The notes under the pieces: generated by a model
The model's database searches: none
Told to the model about the DNA's origin: nothing
What the model saw: only the letters and a program-made list of their open reading frames with translations
DNA from: VRUE01 sp033856275
GTDB lineage: Bacteria > Actinomycetota > Thermoleophilia > Solirubrobacterales > 70-9
NCBI GenBank assembly: GCA_033856275.1
Contig: JAWVFJ010000027.1
Location: forward strand, 1-64,000
Reading direction: 5' to 3'
Length of the DNA: 64,000 bases
Shown: positions 1 through 7,991 of the stretch, piece by piece
How the letters are laid out: each line of letters begins with the position of its first letter
Numbering within the stretch: the first letter of the stretch is position 1
Translations under genes and position numbers: made by a program

Positions 1-2332
1 CGGGGCCGTTGGGGGCGGTGAGGCCGTTGGAGGCGCCGTCCTGGTTGACCGCGGAGCCGCGGATCATCGCGAGGACGTTATGGCCCTTGGCCTGGGCCTC
101 TGAGAGGCGCTCCAGGGCGAGAACGCCGACCCCCTCGGCGAAGCCGACCCCGTCGGCCGCCTCGGCGAAGGCCTTGCAGCGCCCGTCGGGGGCGAGGCCG
201 CGCTGGCGGGCGAACTCGGTGAAGACGGTTGGGGTCGAGAGGATGGTGACACCGCCCGCGAGGGCGAGTGAGCACTCCCCCGCTCGCAGCGCCTGCGAAG
301 CCAGATGCAGCGTCACCAGCGAGGACGAGCAGGCGGTGTCGACAGTGATCGCCGGGCCCTCGAGGCCGAGCGTGTAGGCGACGCGGCCCGAGATGACGCT
401 GGCCAAGCCGCCGGTGAGGCGGTAGCCATCCAGCTCCTCTCCCGGCGTGCCCATGCTTGCGGCGTAATCCGAAGAGCTGACGCCGGCGAAGATCCCGGTC
501 GAGGACCCACGCAGCGAAAAGGGATCGAGACCTCCATCTTCCAGCGCCTCCCAGGAGGCTTCCAGCAGAAGCCGCTGCTGAGGATCGGTGGCGAGTGCCT
601 CGCGGGGGGAGATGCCGAAGAAGCCACTATCGAAATCCGCGGCATCGGCGATGAAGCCGCCTTCGCGGGTGTGGTCGGCGTCGGGACCCTCCGAGTCGTA
701 GAGGCGCTTTAGGTCCCAGCCGCGGTCGTCCGGAAACCCGGAGATCGCGTCGCGGCCTTCGGCCAGCAGGCGCCAGAGCCGCTCGGGCGAGGCAGCTCCT
801 CCCGGGTAACGGCAGGCAATTCCGACGATCGCGATTGGCTCCTCGGCGAGGACTGCCGCCGCGACCGTGCTCGCGGCCACAGCGGGGCCGCCGGTCGCCT
901 GCCCGTGCAGAAAGACCGCCAGGGCACCGGGGGTCGGATGGTTGAAGACCACCGCGGTGGGCAATCGCAGGCCGGTCGCCTCGCGAAGCCGGTTGCGCAG
1001 ATCGACCGCGGCGAGCGAGTCGAAGCCGAGCTCCTTGAAGGCCCTGGTGGGGTCGACGTCCTCCGCGGCGGCGTACCCCAGCACCGACGCCGTCTCGGCA
1101 CGAACGAGCCCGAGCACGTGGGCCTCCTGCTCGAGTTTGGACAGGGCCGCCAGCGTGCTGGCCAGCGTGCCGCGCCGATCCTCCGCGCCCGTGCCGCCCG
1201 CTTGCTCGCCCGTGGGCGGTGTGGGCTCGACAGAAAAGGTCGGCAGGCCGACCTGCCCGGCCGCGGACCAGTCGACGCGCACGCCGGCGAGGTGGGACTG
1301 CGCCAATGACTTTGCGAAACGATCCGGACCGCCGTCGCCCCGCCGCAGAGTCCCGACCACGGCGGCGCCGTTGGCTCCGTCGCCAAGGACCGCGTCGATG
1401 GTTTCCTCGAGGCCGAAAGCGAGAACCGGGTGGGGGCCGATCTCGATGAAGACCTGCGGGCCCCGCCCGAGCAGCTCGCGAATGACCGGATCGAGCTGGA
1501 CCGTCCCGCGCAGGTTGCGGTACCAGTACTCAGGGCCAAGATGCTTTGTATCGATCGCCTCTCCGGTCACGGTGGAGTGGAACGGGATCTCTCCAGAGCG
1601 CGGTGAGATCGGGCCGAACGCCTCCAGGAGGTCGCTTCGCAAGGCCTCGATCTGGACGGAGTGAGCGGCGTAGTCGACGGCGATGCGATGGGCGCCGATG
1701 CCCGCGGACGCGAACTCCCCCAGCAACTCGTCGAGCGCAGCCGAATCGCCCGAGACCACCACCGATGACGGCCCGTTGATGCCGGCGAGCGAGACGCGCT
1801 CGCCCAGGTCCGCCAAGCGCAACCGGGTCTCGGCGACCGGCATGTTCACCGCGACCATCCCACCTCGGCCTATGAGCGGCAGCGAGAGCTTGCTGTGCAG
1901 TGCGCCGATCCGCGCCGCATCATCGAGGCAGAGCCCGCCGGCGATGTGGGCGGCGGCGATCTCGCCCTGGGACTGGCCCAAGACCGCTGCCGGCTCCACC
2001 CCACAATCCCGCCACAGCCTCGCCAGGGCGATCGTCAACATCATGAGGGTGGGTTGAACGACGTCGAGCCGCTCGAGCGACCCGCCCCCCCCGTCGCGCA
2101 GGACCTCCGTCAGAGACCAGTCGACGAAAGGCTCGAGCGCCTGCTCGCAGGCGTCCAGGTGCTTTGCGAACGCCGGCGAGGAGGCGAGCAGGTCGCCCGC
2201 CATCCCGGGCCACTGACCGCCCTGGCCGGGGAAGACGAAGACGGAAGGCCGCCCCGCTCGGCGGACGCCTTCGGCCAGGTCGCCTGGCCCTCGGGAGCCA
2301 CCGCTCAGATTATTTTTTCTGGATCGACCCAT
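1..2332 (-). CDS. Modular type I polyketide synthase, loading AT-ACP-KS (3' end cut by window)
   Basis: The reading frame is open from ATG at 2332 to the window edge (777 codons seen). The start has GAGGG just upstream. Domains in order: acyltransferase about residues 30-320 with active-site motif GQSQG (Ser121); acyl carrier protein about 405-475 with the phosphopantetheine Ser in GFDSL (Ser439); ketosynthase from about 499 with nucleophile Cys668 in DTACSS. The protein begins directly with AT, so this is a loading module followed by the first extension KS. The Arg that normally follows the AT active site (in an LRS-type motif) is His146 here, and the motifs LDVVQ and YAAH resemble the methylmalonyl/propionyl side of the AT family. 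A monocarboxylic (for example propionyl) starter is inferred. The product is unknown. The carrier-activating and carboxylase genes lie just upstream. Confidence 0.93.
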   Translation of the reverse strand, partial: MGRSRKNNLSGGSRGPGDLAEGVRRAGRPSVFVFPGQGGQWPGMAGDLLASSPAFAKHLDACEQALEPFVDWSLTEVLRDGGGGSLERLDVVQPTLMMLTIALARLWRDCGVEPAAVLGQSQGEIAAAHIAGGLCLDDAARIGALHSKLSLPLIGRGGMVAVNMPVAETRLRLADLGERVSLAGINGPSSVVVSGDSAALDELLGEFASAGIGAHRIAVDYAAHSVQIEALRSDLLEAFGPISPRSGEIPFHSTVTGEAIDTKHLGPEYWYRNLRGTVQLDPVIRELLGRGPQVFIEIGPHPVLAFGLEETIDAVLGDGANGAAVVGTLRRGDGGPDRFAKSLAQSHLAGVRVDWSAAGQVGLPTFSVEPTPPTGEQAGGTGAEDRRGTLASTLAALSKLEQEAHVLGLVRAETASVLGYAAAEDVDPTRAFKELGFDSLAAVDLRNRLREATGLRLPTAVVFNHPTPGALAVFLHGQATGGPAVAASTVAAAVLAEEPIAIVGIACRYPGGAASPERLWRLLAEGRDAISGFPDDRGWDLKRLYDSEGPDADHTREGGFIADAADFDSGFFGISPREALATDPQQRLLLEASWEALEDGGLDPFSLRGSSTGIFAGVSSSDYAASMGTPGEELDGYRLTGGLASVISGRVAYTLGLEGPAITVDTACSSSLVTLHLASQALRAGECSLALAGGVTILSTPTVFTEFARQRGLAPDGRCKAFAEAADGVGFAEGVGVLALERLSEAQAKGHNVLAMIRGSAVNQDGASNGLTAPNGP

Positions 2333-2523
2333 TTTGCCCTCGCACGGAACCCCGCATCCCTCGAAAGCCCCGGGGACCGCACGCCCCAGGCAGGCGGCAA
2401 CCGATTCCGGCCGCCGCAATCAGAGAGCCATCCCAGAGGCCCTGGTCAAAATTTCCCCTCCCTAGCCGAGTCGCAGGTGCAGCGGAAAACAGCGTAGTAC
2501 GCCGAACTCAGGGACCCAAAAAG

Positions 2524-3201
2524 TCAAAACCCCTCCATTTGCGCGCCGTTTGCGGGGACGGCTATAGCGCTGAGGAGCAGCCGGTCCGCGGCGAGCCAGC
2601 GGCCCGAGAAGCCGTCGAGGTGGCGCCCCCCCAGTGTCGGACCGGGAACGAGGAGGCTGGCGGAGAAGGTGCCCCGGTCGCGATCGATCGCGACGCTGGC
2701 GTCCTCGAAGCCGAGCCAGCTCCTCGCCAGCGGGAACCAGGCCTTGTAGATCGACTCCTTGATGCTGAAGAGCAGCCGGTCCCAGCTGATACCTGGGTCC
2801 GCCGCTGCCGCCGCCTCGATCCAGCGCCGCTCCTCGGGCAGGGCGATGTCGCCGATCAGGCGCTCCGGGAGGGGATCGTCCACCTCCGCATCGACCCCGA
2901 GCGCGAGCAGTTCGGTCGCCGGGGCAACGGCGCAAGCTCGATAGCCGGCGCAGTGGGTGATGCTGCCGACGATCCCCGTCGGCCAGACCGGCTCCCCCCG
3001 GGCTCCGCTCGGTATCGGCTGCGCCGGGTAGCCAAGCTGCGACAGCGCCCGGCGAGCGCAGGCTCGGGCGGTGACGAACTCGCGTCGGCGCTTCTCGACG
3101 GAATGGCCGACGGCTGCCTCCTCCTCCGGGAAGAGCTCGGCGCCGAGCTCCCCGGTGGTGGAGACCACCGCCGTGCCGCTAGGCAGGATGCGCTCAAGCA
3201 T
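2524..3201 (-). CDS. 4'-phosphopantetheinyl transferase (Sfp/EntD/PptT type)
   Basis: 225 aa. It transfers phosphopantetheine from CoA to carrier-protein serines, and the PKS ACP beside it is an obvious substrate. The magnesium-binding motif GVDAEVDD (Asp104, Glu106) and the FSIKESIYK motif (Glu149, Lys153) are intact, so the enzyme should be active. The start is ATG with GGAG 8 bases upstream. It overlaps the 3' end of the phosphoesterase gene by 8 bp, which implies translational coupling. The 191 bp between its stop and the PKS start contain no gene; a PKS promoter or leader may lie there but I could not pin it down. Confidence 0.93.
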   Translation of the reverse strand: MLERILPSGTAVVSTTGELGAELFPEEEAAVGHSVEKRRREFVTARACARRALSQLGYPAQPIPSGARGEPVWPTGIVGSITHCAGYRACAVAPATELLALGVDAEVDDPLPERLIGDIALPEERRWIEAAAAADPGISWDRLLFSIKESIYKAWFPLARSWLGFEDASVAIDRDRGTFSASLLVPGPTLGGRHLDGFSGRWLAADRLLLSAIAVPANGAQMEGF

Positions 3202-4063
3202 TCAGGGCTCCTGGCAGGATCGCCCGCGGCCCCGCCCGCCACCCCGGCCAGCGCCTGCGCTCGCGCGGGTAACCGAGCGAGACCTCCTCGAAGCGGACAC
3301 CGTCGTGGAAGGTCGTGCGCGGGATGTGAAGGTGCCCGTAGACGACGGCCTTGGCGCGGAAGCGAAGGTGCCAGTCGGCGGTCCTCTCGGTTCCGCACCA
3401 CTGTGCGAACTCGGGATGGCGCAACGCCTGTGTGGGCTCAGCCAGCAGCGGAAAGTGGTTCACCAGCACGGTCGGCAGCGACGGGTCGAGCGCCGCCAAC
3501 CGGCGTTCGCTCTCGGCAATGCGTGCTTCGCACCAGGCCTCGCGGCTGGGGAAGGGATCGGGGTACAGCAGGTACTCGTCGACGCAGACGACGCCGGCCC
3601 GGTGCGCACGACGCAGCGCCTCCTCCTTGCTCGCGGCGACGTTGCGGCCGAAGGAGTAGTCATAGAGGACGAAGAGCGGCGCCACGACGGCGGGGCCCCC
3701 GGGGCCGTCCCAGAGCGGGAACGGATCCTCCGGCGTGAGCACGCCGATACGCCTGCAGAGCTCTACCAGGTGGCGGTAGCGAGGCTCGCCGCGCAGCTGC
3801 AGGGGATCGTCCTTATAGGTGAGCAGCTCGTGATTTCCCGGTGCCCAGATCACGCGGGCGAAGCGCTCCCCGAGCAGGCGCAGCGCCCACTCGGCCCCGG
3901 CGTGATCGTCGGCCACGTCGCCGCCGACGATCAGCCAGTCCCCCGCGCAGTGCGGCTGCATGCGCTGAACGAGTTCGCGGTTCTCGGCATGATCGACGTG
4001 CAGGTCGCTTACCGCGAAGAGGCCAGCGCTCACCCGCGGCCCCGCGACGCCGTCACCCGCCAT
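3194..4063 (-). CDS. Calcineurin-like metallophosphoesterase, PptH-like
   Basis: 289 aa. All metal-ligand blocks of the family are visible: SDLH (Asp20, His22), GGD (Asp49), GNHE (Asn77, His78), NHFP (His203) and GHLH (His244, His246). In mycobacteria the gene overlapping the phosphopantetheinyl transferase PptT encodes PptH, which removes phosphopantetheine from carrier proteins. The same gene order and overlap here make that the best guess (inference from neighbourhood plus family). The start is ATG with GGGGAG upstream. It overlaps the carboxylase gene by 11 bp. The alternative is a phosphoesterase of unrelated substrate. Confidence 0.8.
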   Translation of the reverse strand: MAGDGVAGPRVSAGLFAVSDLHVDHAENRELVQRMQPHCAGDWLIVGGDVADDHAGAEWALRLLGERFARVIWAPGNHELLTYKDDPLQLRGEPRYRHLVELCRRIGVLTPEDPFPLWDGPGGPAVVAPLFVLYDYSFGRNVAASKEEALRRAHRAGVVCVDEYLLYPDPFPSREAWCEARIAESERRLAALDPSLPTVLVNHFPLLAEPTQALRHPEFAQWCGTERTADWHLRFRAKAVVYGHLHIPRTTFHDGVRFEEVSLGYPRERRRWPGWRAGPRAILPGALNA

Positions 4064-5486
4064 CGCTCCCCAGCGCGCTGAGCGCGCCAGCGAGGCGCTC
4101 GCGCGTCTGCCCCGGCTCGATCACCTCGTCGACGAAGCCTTCGGCGGCGGCCACTTCGGCGCCGAGGTGCTCACGCGCGTAGGCACTCGCCAGCGCCTGG
4201 CGCAACCCGACCGGGTCCGAGGCCGCGGCCAGCTCTCGCCGCCGCACGATCGTCGTCGCCGACTCGGCGCTCATCACGCCGATCTCGGCTCCCGGCCAGG
4301 CGAACACCAGGTCGGCGCCGAGGTCGCGCGAGTTCATCGCGATGAAGGCGCCGCCGTAGGCCTTGCGCAGGACCACGGTCAGGCGCGGCACGCTGGCGCG
4401 GGCAAAGGCGCGCACCAGGGTGGCCCCGAAGCGGATCACCCCGGCGCTCTCCTGCTCGACTCCCGGCATGAACCCCGGCGTATCGACGAGGACGACGAGC
4501 GGCAGGCCGAAGGCGTCGCAGCGCTCGACGAACCGGGCGCCCTTCTGGGCGCTCTCGGCGTCGAGGATCCCGCCGAGGTAGCGAGGCTGGTTGGCAACCA
4601 CTCCAACGGCGCGGCCGTCGATACGGGCAAAGGCGGTGAGGATGCTGCGCGCCCAGCGCGGCGCCACCTCGAGCAGCGAGCCCTCATCGACGATGCCCGC
4701 GCAGACCGCCCGCACGTCATAGACGCGGCGCGGCGAGCTCGGCAGCGCCGCGCCCGGATCGTCGACAGCGGCTGGCCTGCCGATCGCGCGGGGCGACTCG
4801 GCCGCGGCGTGCTGAGGCAGGTAGGAGAGCAAGCGGGCCGCCAACTCGGCGGCCGCGCGATCGTTATCGACGACGAAATGACAAACGCCGTTGCGCTCGT
4901 GCACGCGCGGGCCCCCCAGCTCCCGCATCCCGATCGCCTCACCGGTGACCTCGCCGACGACGGCGGGTCCGGTGAGGAACATCGTCGCGTCCTCGGTCAT
5001 CGCCACGAAGTCGGTGAGGGCAGGCGAGTAACAACCACCGCCGGCGGCGAGGCCACCGATGATCGAGATCTGCGGGACCACGCCGGAAAGCAGTGCGTTG
5101 CGGCGGAAGACGCGACCGTAGCCGCAAAGCGCGGCGGTGCCCTCCTGTATTCGGGCGCCGCCCGACTCGATGAAGCCGATCACGGGGATCTTCGAGCGGG
5201 CAGCAAGCCGCAGCAGCCGGTCGATGGTGTCGGCGTGAGCTTCGCCCAGGGAGCCACCGAGGTAGCTGACGTCCTGGGCATAGCAAGCGACCGGGCGCCC
5301 ATTGACCCGACCGATCGCGGCGACGACGCCATCGCCGGGCGCCGGGGCGGAGCGAAGGCGGCGCGAGACCACGCCCGAGCGGATCGCTTCCAGCGATCCC
5401 GCGTCGCAGAGCAGCTCGAGCCGCTCCAGGCAATCGCCGCCGGTTACCCGGTCGATCCGCTCAGCTTGTGCCCGCAATGCGGACAA
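4053..5486 (-). CDS. Acyl-CoA carboxylase, carboxyltransferase (beta) subunit
   Basis: 477 aa, close to the usual length of the PccB/AccD carboxyltransferase family. The protein contains the paired crotonase-like halves, with the oxyanion-type segments SGGARIQEG and AAGGGCYS in the N-terminal half and TPGFMPG and KAYGGAF in the C-terminal half. With a biotinylated alpha subunit (not in this window) it would carboxylate acetyl- or propionyl-CoA and so supply malonyl- or methylmalonyl-CoA to the adjacent PKS. No ATG is available near the N-terminus: the best start is a TTG, preceded by a G-rich stretch, which overlaps the regulator gene by 43 bp, so the exact start is uncertain. Confidence 0.88.
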   Translation of the reverse strand: MSALRAQAERIDRVTGGDCLERLELLCDAGSLEAIRSGVVSRRLRSAPAPGDGVVAAIGRVNGRPVACYAQDVSYLGGSLGEAHADTIDRLLRLAARSKIPVIGFIESGGARIQEGTAALCGYGRVFRRNALLSGVVPQISIIGGLAAGGGCYSPALTDFVAMTEDATMFLTGPAVVGEVTGEAIGMRELGGPRVHERNGVCHFVVDNDRAAAELAARLLSYLPQHAAAESPRAIGRPAAVDDPGAALPSSPRRVYDVRAVCAGIVDEGSLLEVAPRWARSILTAFARIDGRAVGVVANQPRYLGGILDAESAQKGARFVERCDAFGLPLVVLVDTPGFMPGVEQESAGVIRFGATLVRAFARASVPRLTVVLRKAYGGAFIAMNSRDLGADLVFAWPGAEIGVMSAESATTIVRRRELAAASDPVGLRQALASAYAREHLGAEVAAAEGFVDEVIEPGQTRERLAGALSALGSDGG

Positions 5487-5986
5487 ACTTCGGCCCCCCG
5501 CCCCTGACTCCCGTTATTCACGGCCGCCTTCTCCCCGCGGCTTCCGTGACCCCTGGCGCGCAGTTCGAGCCGCAGGTCGGCCACCGAGAGCCGCTCGTCG
5601 ACCGCCGTCTCGATCCAGCATCGCTGCTCCTCTTCTGACAGCGGCGCGAGCAGAACGTGATGGCTCCAGCTGAGCTTGTCACTACGTAGTGACAGATCGA
5701 ACCGCGAAGACACCCAGGCCATGTTCCTCAGGCTGGCGACGTCATAGCCGGTAACCCTCGCCGCCTCGACGTATTTCTCGCCCCAGCGAGTCGCGCCGTA
5801 GCGAACCCAGTCGCCGATCCACCACTGGCTGCAGCGTCCTATCGCCCCCAGACGGCGGCCCGCCGCCAGCCACTCGGCCTGTTCGAGATCTTCCTGCGGC
5901 ACCCAGGCGACCTTGGAGATCGCACGGCCCGAAGCGGGTGGCGCAGATGACGGACGTGTTTGAACGACTTCTGGGGACCCTGGCAT
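5444..5986 (-). CDS. LmbU-family transcriptional regulator with C-terminal CPHCGH zinc-ribbon-like tail
   Basis: The conserved core around residues 30-140 (WWIGDW, YGATRWGEKY, LRNMAWVSSRF, LSWSHH, WIETAVDERLSV) matches the LmbU family, regulators known from lincomycin and other antibiotic clusters. The C-terminus ends in CPHCGH, a half zinc-ribbon. ATG at 5986 has GAGG 11 bases upstream and is preferred over an upstream in-frame TTG at 6082. It lies at the head of the carboxylase-PptH-PPTase-PKS run and is likely the cluster regulator. Its 3' end overlaps the carboxylase start. Confidence 0.8.
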   Translation of the reverse strand: MPGSPEVVQTRPSSAPPASGRAISKVAWVPQEDLEQAEWLAAGRRLGAIGRCSQWWIGDWVRYGATRWGEKYVEAARVTGYDVASLRNMAWVSSRFDLSLRSDKLSWSHHVLLAPLSEEEQRCWIETAVDERLSVADLRLELRARGHGSRGEKAAVNNGSQGRGAEVCPHCGHKLSGSTG

Positions 5987-6064
5987 GGAATGCCTCGCCG
6001 GTTGGGTAAATGAGGTGCCCGCACATTCGCGTTGCGGATGCAGCGCGCCTCCCTCGCTGACACG

Positions 6065-6112
6065 ATTATGTGTACAGGACAAGGTTCATTGCATGCTGCA
6101 CCAATGTGGTGC
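6065..6112 (-). promoter_or_regulatory. Candidate promoter and palindromic operator of the LmbU-family gene
   Basis: Read on the minus strand, a CATAAT -10-like box (6065-6070) lies about 80 bp before the regulator ATG. A perfect inverted repeat GCACCA-N3-TGGTGC (6098-6112) is centred about 47 bp upstream of the expected start of transcription, a typical activator position. No good -35 was found, which fits activator dependence. This is pattern-based only. Confidence 0.4.
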
Positions 6113-6167
6113 GCTAGCTGACTCCAGGACGCCAAAGTGTCCTATCTATCGGTCAAATGCGGAACTT

Positions 6168-7364
6168 TCAGCTCTCGCCGATGGCGCGCAGGTGTGACTG
6201 GGGTTGCTCGCCATCAAGTTCCTCGAGCACAAGCGCGACCTCGATCTCGGCATGGCAGGTGTGAAGCAATCGGCCCAGCGCCTCCTCGGCCTTGCGCAGC
6301 CGGCGCTGGACCGTATGGCGGTCGACGCCCAGCGCCGCGGCGGCTGTGGCGGCGTTAAAGCCGGCGTCGATATAGGCTCGCAGCGTCTCTCGCAGGCCCA
6401 CGCCGGCGTCGCCCTGATCGTCGAGCGGGGCGAGGTAGGTTTGACGCAGCGATTTGGCCAACAACTCGTCGCGCAGGACCGCGGCAAGCAGGACCACGTC
6501 ACTCGCCCGCGTCAGGGGCTGGGGATGGCGCAGCATCACCTGATGGGCGGCCCTTGCCTCGTGATGGGTCAGGCGCCAGCCTTCCAGCCCCCGGCGGGGC
6601 TCGCCGACGGCGAGTTTGACGTCGCCGAGTACGCCAGCAGCCAGGTATTGCTCGATCTCGCTGGCCGCAAGGCGACGGCGCCCGCCCAGCCAGGCCCAGG
6701 CATTGTCGGGGCCACGCCCCACCACCAGCGGCTGGCGATTGAGGCCGGCCGCCAGAGTGCGGGCGGCAACATCAGGTCGGGAGCCCGTTAGGACCAAGCC
6801 AAGGTGCCAGGCGTCGAATTCATAGTCGAGGCCGGCGGCGTCGAGGGGGGCGTTTCCCTCCAGCAGTCGCTGTACCCGTTCGGCCAGCCGCTGCGCCGGC
6901 GAGCGACGCATCCGCTCCAGCTCCTCCATGTAGAGGCTGGAGACGCTGGCCATGAGGCGATCGACGTGCGGACCCAAGCTGCGCAGCAATTGCCGCATCG
7001 TCTCGTTGGGAAGCTGGGATGCCTCGTCGAGGATGAACTCGCCGACGATTCGGTCCCCGGCCGCATAGCGCCGCAGCACGGTGTCGAGTTTCACCCCGCT
7101 TCGCGCCGCGCGGCGCGCCTGGGCGGTGGCCGCCTCCGGAATCGGGCCTTCCCATTCCTCGCCGCGCTCGATTCCCAGCAGCGCGTAGTCGAGCGCCTCG
7201 GCCACGGTGGCCCGCAATCCCGCCCTGTACTCGGGATCATCGCCTTCGGCCGGCGCGCTGAGTTGGCGCACGTGATTGAAGATGGTGTCTTCGATCTCGC
7301 CGGATCGCGCCCGCAACCGGACCAAGAGCTCAGCCCGGATCTCATCCAGCACCTCTAACTGCAT
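6168..7364 (-). CDS. PucR/CdaR-type helix-turn-helix transcriptional regulator
   Basis: 398 aa. The C-terminal 60 residues hold the PucR-type HTH (LRAYIDAGFNAATAAAALGVDRHTV). The N-terminal half is a helical RsbR-like sensory region, and the middle part is GGDEF-like as in the PucR/CdaR family. ATG at 7364 sits behind a strong GAGAGGGGGG ribosome site and is preferred over the TTG 12 codons upstream. The gene is divergent from the carbonic anhydrase and lies directly upstream of the LmbU-family gene on the same strand, so it may act on the polyketide region, but the target is not shown. Confidence 0.85.
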   Translation of the reverse strand: MQLEVLDEIRAELLVRLRARSGEIEDTIFNHVRQLSAPAEGDDPEYRAGLRATVAEALDYALLGIERGEEWEGPIPEAATAQARRAARSGVKLDTVLRRYAAGDRIVGEFILDEASQLPNETMRQLLRSLGPHVDRLMASVSSLYMEELERMRRSPAQRLAERVQRLLEGNAPLDAAGLDYEFDAWHLGLVLTGSRPDVAARTLAAGLNRQPLVVGRGPDNAWAWLGGRRRLAASEIEQYLAAGVLGDVKLAVGEPRRGLEGWRLTHHEARAAHQVMLRHPQPLTRASDVVLLAAVLRDELLAKSLRQTYLAPLDDQGDAGVGLRETLRAYIDAGFNAATAAAALGVDRHTVQRRLRKAEEALGRLLHTCHAEIEVALVLEELDGEQPQSHLRAIGES

Positions 7365-7386
7365 TGCCCCCCTCTCCGCGGTACAC

Positions 7387-7416
7387 AAGCTAGTACGCAA
7401 AGTTCCGTGATGTCAA
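7387..7416 (-). promoter_or_regulatory. Sigma-70-type promoter of the PucR-family gene
   Basis: On the minus strand, a perfect -35 box TTGACA (7411-7416), an 18 bp spacer and TAGCTT (7387-7392) precede the ATG at 7364, giving a leader of about 16 nt that contains the ribosome site. Confidence 0.6.
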
Positions 7417-7445
7417 CTCATAGGCTCGTTTAGGCTGCCCCGGCG

Positions 7446-7940
7446 ATGAGCGTCATCGACGAACTGCTCGCCAAAAACAGGGACTTCGCCGCGGCGCTGC
7501 CCGACAAGCACCTCGACGTCCAACCGCGCCGGAGACTGGCGATCGTCACCTGCATGGACTCGCGGCTCGACGTCTTCGCCTCCCTTGGCCTGGCCGACGG
7601 TGAGGCGCACGTGCTGCGCAACGCCGGCGGGGTGATCACCGACGATGTGATCCGCTCGCTGGCGATCTCACAGCGGCGACTCGGCACCCGCGAGGTGATG
7701 CTGATCCATCACACCGACTGCGGCATGGAGAAGATCAGCGACGATGGCTTTCGGTCTGAGCTGCAAGAGCAGACCGGCGTCGCTCCCGCCTTTGCGATCG
7801 AGTCGTTCGCCGACGTCGATGCAGACGTGCGCCAATCGATCCTGCGAGTGCGTCGCTCCGCCTTCCTCCCCCACCGCGACTCGGTGCGCGGCTTCGTCTA
7901 CGACGTCGACACCCACCGCCTGCGCGAGGTTACGCCCTGA
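7446..7940 (+). CDS. Beta-class carbonic anhydrase
   Basis: 164 aa, typical of the short actinobacterial beta-CA (Rv1284 type). It interconverts CO2 and bicarbonate in the cytoplasm. The zinc site is complete: CMDSR (Cys36, with the Asp38/Arg40 dyad) and HTDC (His89, Cys92). It is transcribed away from the PucR-type regulator across an 81 bp gap. Bicarbonate supply could help the carboxylase nearby, but that link is only positional. Confidence 0.93.
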   Translation: MSVIDELLAKNRDFAAALPDKHLDVQPRRRLAIVTCMDSRLDVFASLGLADGEAHVLRNAGGVITDDVIRSLAISQRRLGTREVMLIHHTDCGMEKISDDGFRSELQEQTGVAPAFAIESFADVDADVRQSILRVRRSAFLPHRDSVRGFVYDVDTHRLREVTP

Positions 7941-7991
7941 GATCCCCCCCTGTCCCGCCCGCAACCGAGGGCGAAGGCACAGTTGAACGGA

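Noticed and set aside
2164..3738. Long plus-strand ORF of 524 codons
   Set aside because: It is antisense to the PKS start, PPTase and phosphoesterase genes, all with complete motifs; composition is Arg/Pro/Ala-rich as expected for a high-GC shadow frame.
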